Assembly (NCBI RefSeq): GCF_023205015.1 | Contig: NZ_CP096258.1 | Location: 2,914,001-2,978,000, forward strand | Direction: 5' to 3' | Length of the DNA stretch: 64,000 nt | From: Providencia rettgeri | GTDB lineage: Bacteria > Pseudomonadota > Gammaproteobacteria > Enterobacterales > Enterobacteriaceae | In this document: in pieces, positions 61,175-64,000 of the stretch | Layout of the letters: each line of letters begins with the position of its first letter | How positions within the stretch are numbered: position 1 is the stretch's first letter | The notes under the pieces: generated by a model | What the model saw: only the letters and a program-made list of their open reading frames with translations | Databases searched by the model: none | Told to the model about the DNA's origin: nothing | Translations under genes and position numbers: made by a program

Positions 61175-61690
61175 TTATATGCGGTGGATATCAGGATAGA
61201 GCGCGCTTATGGCCGCTGTATCAGGGAAAAGAGAGCGTTTAAACGTCACATTAAAATCAAACGAGGGGTTTTGTTCGTAGTTGCCCTGGTCATTCACAAA
61301 GTAAGGCTGGCGAACGGATGTTGCCCGTTGTACACCAATACCTTGCTTTCTCAGTGTGGTCACAAAAGGCAGTGAATTGACAACCATTCGAGCAATGGCG
61401 GTAATATCATTAGCTGTATATGGGCCTAATTGAGTAATGAATGCCTGAACTTGGTACGTTTTCTCCGATAATTGGTTTTCTTGGTGATTGGCATTGTTGC
61501 CTTGGACATTGTAATGGCGACCTTGCCAGCCATGCCCACTTTCATTGATGGAAAAGAACATCACCATATTATCTTCACGACCTTGCTTGGTGGATTGAAA
61601 ACCCGCTTTCACGGGGATATCAATACCGACTTCGGCCAGCTGCCGTAATAACTGTTTGCGAATGGCAATATCAACGTCATTATCCGTCAT
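61175..61690 (-). CDS. phage tail terminator/completion-like protein
   Basis: 171 residues: DIAIRKQLLRQLAEVGIDIP, then TYQVQAFITQLGPYTANDIT and ARMVVNSLPFVTTLRKQGIG. The gene before the sheath in such phages encodes the protein that caps the tail at the neck. Function inferred from position. Overlaps the next upstream gene by 11 nt. Confidence 0.62.
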   Translation of the reverse strand: MTDNDVDIAIRKQLLRQLAEVGIDIPVKAGFQSTKQGREDNMVMFFSINESGHGWQGRHYNVQGNNANHQENQLSEKTYQVQAFITQLGPYTANDITAIARMVVNSLPFVTTLRKQGIGVQRATSVRQPYFVNDQGNYEQNPSFDFNVTFKRSLFPDTAAISALYPDIHRI

Positions 61691-62048
61691 AGGCCCCTAC
61701 CTCAATGCAAATCACCGATTTCCAGCCGTCCTGCTCATACCAATCCGCATCCCCCATCACATCGTATTTCTTGCCATTGAAAACAAGAAAATCAGGAGAC
61801 GTACCGCGCTGAATGGCTTTAATGTCATGGGCTGTATAAAATCGGCGATAGATAGAGCTTGAATCAAAACCCATTGATTGTGCATCTTGGGTATCGACTG
61901 CTTGCCAACTCCCGCGAATTTCAACCGGCTCATGATATTGGTTTTGGTCGTGCCCTCGCTCATCGGGCTCACGGTTTTTAAAGCGAAACCACAGGGCTGT
62001 TTGCTGTGGAATATAGCGAGAAGCGATACGGTGTAAATTCCCGAACAT
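61680..62048 (-). CDS. phage head-closure/neck protein
   Basis: 122 residues: NLHRIASRYIPQQTALWFRF, and DFLVFNGKKYDVMGDADWYE, a small beta-rich connector type. Lies between two other neck genes, joined by overlaps at both ends. Function by position. Confidence 0.6.
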   Translation of the reverse strand: MFGNLHRIASRYIPQQTALWFRFKNREPDERGHDQNQYHEPVEIRGSWQAVDTQDAQSMGFDSSSIYRRFYTAHDIKAIQRGTSPDFLVFNGKKYDVMGDADWYEQDGWKSVICIEVGAYDG

Positions 62049-62506
62049 TACTTATCCTCCACGGTAAAACTGACGGCTTGTAACATCTGACCTGTGTCGA
62101 CTAAGGGCTTATCGGTGGATTTCCCTTTGCTGTGACGTCTTGCTCTGGCCTTTACAGTTGAATCATCCAAAGCAGGTGTGGTTACCGCTTTTACGGCCAG
62201 TTTCACATCCCCTGCCGCTTTTGCCCCCACTTGGGTTAACCCATCGGTAACGGAAATATTGCCAGCGGCCGCCACTTTGGCCACACGGAAGATTAACTGG
62301 CCATACTCTGCTTTTTTATCACTCATCGTCGGGCGTAAAAAAGGGCGCGGAGGAATGCCACCCGCGGGGTAACCCAACTCTTGAATGGCTGCGATATAGG
62401 CAATGGGCGTGCCATCGGGATACTTCGAGTGTTCAAAGAAACCCACTTTCAGTTGTTTCTTGGCTAACTCATCGTAAACCGCTTTTAACTGCGCTAATTT
62501 CGTCAT
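62048..62506 (-). CDS. phage neck/minor protein, HK97-gp10-like
   Basis: 152 residues: KKQLKVGFFEHSKYPDGTPI, AIQELGYPAGGIPPRPFLRP, then a Lys/Arg-rich stretch (KARARRHSKGKSTDKPLVDT). The RPFLRP and late DTGQML patterns match gp10-like head-tail joining proteins. Overlaps its neighbours by one base. Confidence 0.7.
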   Translation of the reverse strand: MTKLAQLKAVYDELAKKQLKVGFFEHSKYPDGTPIAYIAAIQELGYPAGGIPPRPFLRPTMSDKKAEYGQLIFRVAKVAAAGNISVTDGLTQVGAKAAGDVKLAVKAVTTPALDDSTVKARARRHSKGKSTDKPLVDTGQMLQAVSFTVEDK

Positions 62507-62940
62507 TAACGTAATCGCCCCCCGCGCGTAAATCGCCCACCCACACCGCGAAAAGCTGAACGTTCACCTGCACCACCAATATATTGCGGTACGCTACAGC
62601 GCTTTATCAGTGCTAAGAACTGTTGGCCGTAGGTCGTCATTTTGAACCAGTGTGACCAATCAGAACCCGCAGGGGGCGCAGAGAATGACACGCTGATTTT
62701 GTCCATGGTGACGCTGGTGACAACACCGGTTGGCGCGGCGCCCTCTGCAATTTGTTGATTTAAGTCCAACATGTGGGCGACAACCAGCATCCACAATTCA
62801 TTGGTACAAACACCACGACAAGGGGAAAAATAGTTCAGCGCGGATTGGGCAATAATATAAATATCATCATCAGGCACCCCGCTGAACTGTGGACGGAGCA
62901 CACGAAATGATTGAAGAGGAAATGTGCTCGCCTCCATCAT
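62506..62940 (-). CDS. phage head-tail connector, DUF4054-like
   Basis: 144 residues: RVLRPQFSGVPDDDIYIIAQ, then CTNELWMLVVAHMLDLNQQI and a Gly-rich, basic end (GGAGERSAFRGVGGRF). Closely resembles DUF4054 proteins that follow capsid genes. Two ATGs in tandem at the start. Confidence 0.8.
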   Translation of the reverse strand: MMEASTFPLQSFRVLRPQFSGVPDDDIYIIAQSALNYFSPCRGVCTNELWMLVVAHMLDLNQQIAEGAAPTGVVTSVTMDKISVSFSAPPAGSDWSHWFKMTTYGQQFLALIKRCSVPQYIGGAGERSAFRGVGGRFTRGGRLR

Positions 62941-63281
62941 TATTTACCCTTTTTGTTAGTTTTCGGGACTTCCTGTTTAGCCGCTTCCAAAGATTCCACG
63001 GTATCCGGCGCTGACTTATCGCTGGCTTCCATATTGGTGGCCACTTTTTCAGGGTCTTCTTTGCGGTTTTCAACGCTAATAAACCCGTTTTCTTTATGCA
63101 GTTGAAAAACATGGTTATCTTTAAGCTGGGCATATTGTTCGTCACTGATTTCCGTGACACGCCCACGCGGGGTATACATGTGCTTAGTCATAATGTTGGC
63201 TTGACCCGCAATAAACACTTTCCCATCGGTGACCGAATAGTTTTGGTCATTGGATAACGTGCAATAGACATAGAGAGACAT
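62940..63281 (-). CDS. small phage head protein, function unknown
   Basis: I start at the ATG at 63281 (GGAG 8 nt before), giving 113 residues; the frame open from 63368 runs through the terminator and into the capsid gene. LYVYCTLSNDQNYSVTDGKV, then MYTPRGRVTEISDEQYAQLK and an acidic Lys/Glu-rich tail. Just downstream of the capsid gene, it could be a decoration or head-tail protein; no clear family. Confidence 0.7.
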   Translation of the reverse strand: MSLYVYCTLSNDQNYSVTDGKVFIAGQANIMTKHMYTPRGRVTEISDEQYAQLKDNHVFQLHKENGFISVENRKEDPEKVATNMEASDKSAPDTVESLEAAKQEVPKTNKKGK

Positions 63282-63293
63282 GGCTTGCTCCAT

Positions 63294-63316
63294 TAAAAAA
63301 GCCCTCATTTGAGGGC
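63294..63316 (-). terminator. attenuator after the capsid gene
   Basis: On the minus strand GCCCTCA-AA-TGAGGGC (7-bp stem) is followed by TTTTTTA. It lies 21 nt past the capsid stop. Confidence 0.85.
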
Positions 63317-63337
63317 GTAAAAAAGGAAGTGGTCTAG

Positions 63338-64000
63338 TTAAATGCCGGTTAGGCGAGTAATGGCCCAAGGTCGTGTGACAAAGACACCCGCTGTCGCGTT
63401 GGTCGCATCCTCTAAATACCCTTTGATTTGTGCTTGTGAGCCCAATAATTGGTACTTAACGGGCACCACTTGTAAGATAGTCGCGCTGGTTGCAGTTGAG
63501 CCATCATCAATGGTATCCGCGAACATATACGCCACATCCGCACCACCATTTGCCCCGACAAATTCAGGTGAGAACACAAAGCGCAGGTTTGGATAGTTCT
63601 CTTTCACCCATTGATACACCGTTTCACCACGCGCCACAGGGTTAGCGACATTTAACGTTGAACGGTAGCCTAACGGTAACGTCAATGTGATCGCGATATC
63701 GTCTTTGATAATCCCACCTGAACTCATTTCAATGCGTGAGAACATATCGGTAATATCTTGGGTGATATCGGCAAACGTGCCGCCCTTCCATTTTTTCGAT
63801 GCGGTTTCATAAGCCGGTAGATTCGGTTCATTCATCAAGCCAAATACTCGTGTTTCAGGGCTATTAAACCCATAGTAACCAATCCGCTCACGTCCTTGTT
63901 CTAAAGATTCAGTCGCTGAATTACGTTTTTCCGCAGCGGCTTCAAACCCAGCTGCAGATTGGCGCGCTTCCTCTAACTTACCGACTTGAAAACCTTGTTC
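63338..64000 (-). CDS. phage major capsid protein, DUF2184-like (partial)
   Basis: The frame stays open to the right edge of the window, so the N-terminus is missing; at least 220 residues are seen. YYGFNSPETRVFGLMNEPNL and GYRSTLNVANPVARGETVYQ match the DUF2184 family of major capsid proteins. ITRLTGI is the C-terminus. It forms the icosahedral shell. A shorter start at 63838 is not real, because the coding pattern continues upstream of it. Confidence 0.88.
   Translation of the reverse strand, partial: EQGFQVGKLEEARQSAAGFEAAAEKRNSATESLEQGRERIGYYGFNSPETRVFGLMNEPNLPAYETASKKWKGGTFADITQDITDMFSRIEMSSGGIIKDDIAITLTLPLGYRSTLNVANPVARGETVYQWVKENYPNLRFVFSPEFVGANGGADVAYMFADTIDDGSTATSATILQVVPVKYQLLGSQAQIKGYLEDATNATAGVFVTRPWAITRLTGI

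Larger units (their letters stand above)
50099..64000 (-). mobile_element. contractile-tail prophage, structural module (partial)
   Basis: Eighteen tightly packed minus-strand genes run from a major capsid protein (cut by the right edge) through connectors, sheath, tube, chaperone, tape measure, baseplate and fibre. Many junctions overlap by 1-10 nt. The gene set (DUF2184 capsid, DUF4054, DUF3383 sheath, baseplate plug, gp138-type spike, gpJ, DUF2612) marks a temperate myovirus with a simple baseplate. Integrase, repressor, terminase, portal and lysis genes are outside the window. Whether the 48319-50060 cargo genes belong to it depends on where its attachment site lies. Confidence 0.92.

Noticed and set aside
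63282..63368. Longer start for the small head gene after the capsid
   Set aside because: The added codons pass through the capsid terminator and into the capsid gene; the ATG at 63281 has a good ribosome-binding site.
1..64000. CRISPR array or insertion sequence
   Set aside because: No regularly spaced short repeats with unique spacers and no transposase-like frame were seen.

Overview
The window looks like a chromosome segment of a Morganellaceae-type gammaproteobacterium, most likely Providencia or a close relative. This rests on AT-rich enterobacterial housekeeping genes in familiar order (purL/mltF/tadA; yfhL/acpS-pdxJ-recO-era-rnc-lepB-lepA; rseCBA-rpoE/nadB/trmN6; srmB/grcA/ung/grpE/nadK/recN/bamE/rnfH-ratA/smpB-ssrA), on E. 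coli-like protein lengths, and on an ANDENYALAA tmRNA tag. Species is inferred, not proven.

Layout. 1-697 is the 3' end of an iron-type ABC transporter ATPase. 844-3732 (minus) is an unusually AT-rich compact operon: a promoter, a 34-residue acidic peptide gene that is easy to miss, a stem-loop, an E1/ThiF-like enzyme with an N-terminal peptide-binding domain, a 2-oxoglutarate/Fe(II) oxygenase broken by two apparent one-base losses, and an EamA-type exporter. The gene set and order match what is known of the pantocin A pathway (precursor, ThiF-like PaaA, oxygenase PaaB, exporter/immunity PaaC). I consider this candidate RiPP cluster the most interesting object in the window. 3873-10031 is an L-ascorbate (ula) locus with a fused EIIC-EIIB and a HAD phosphatase inside the operon. 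10154-12820 is an orphan RTX-repeat protein.

13029-47728 is mostly core genome: purine synthesis, tRNA editing, cell-wall turnover, the era/rnc operon, the sigma-E stress operon, NAD synthesis, DNA repair and heat-shock functions. Core regulation is readable in the DNA: a sigma-E promoter and RseD-like leader peptide before rpoE, an RNase III-type hairpin before rnc, tandem FNR boxes before grcA, a sigma-32 promoter before grpE and two LexA boxes before recN. Accessory items in this part are a 149-residue orphan, an IclR/HutG/GltS cluster with a 125-bp tandem repeat, and a lipase-ankyrin fusion.

47777-48140 is ssrA (tmRNA), a common phage integration target. Two plus-strand cargo-like genes follow (an MGMT/ATL-fold-like protein and a membrane-anchored halovibrin-like protein). 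From 50099 to the right edge runs a minus-strand contractile-tail prophage module in late-gene order: capsid (cut by the edge), connectors, sheath, tube, chaperone with a programmed -1 frameshift, tape measure, simple baseplate and tail fibre. The integrase, lysis and packaging genes lie outside the window.
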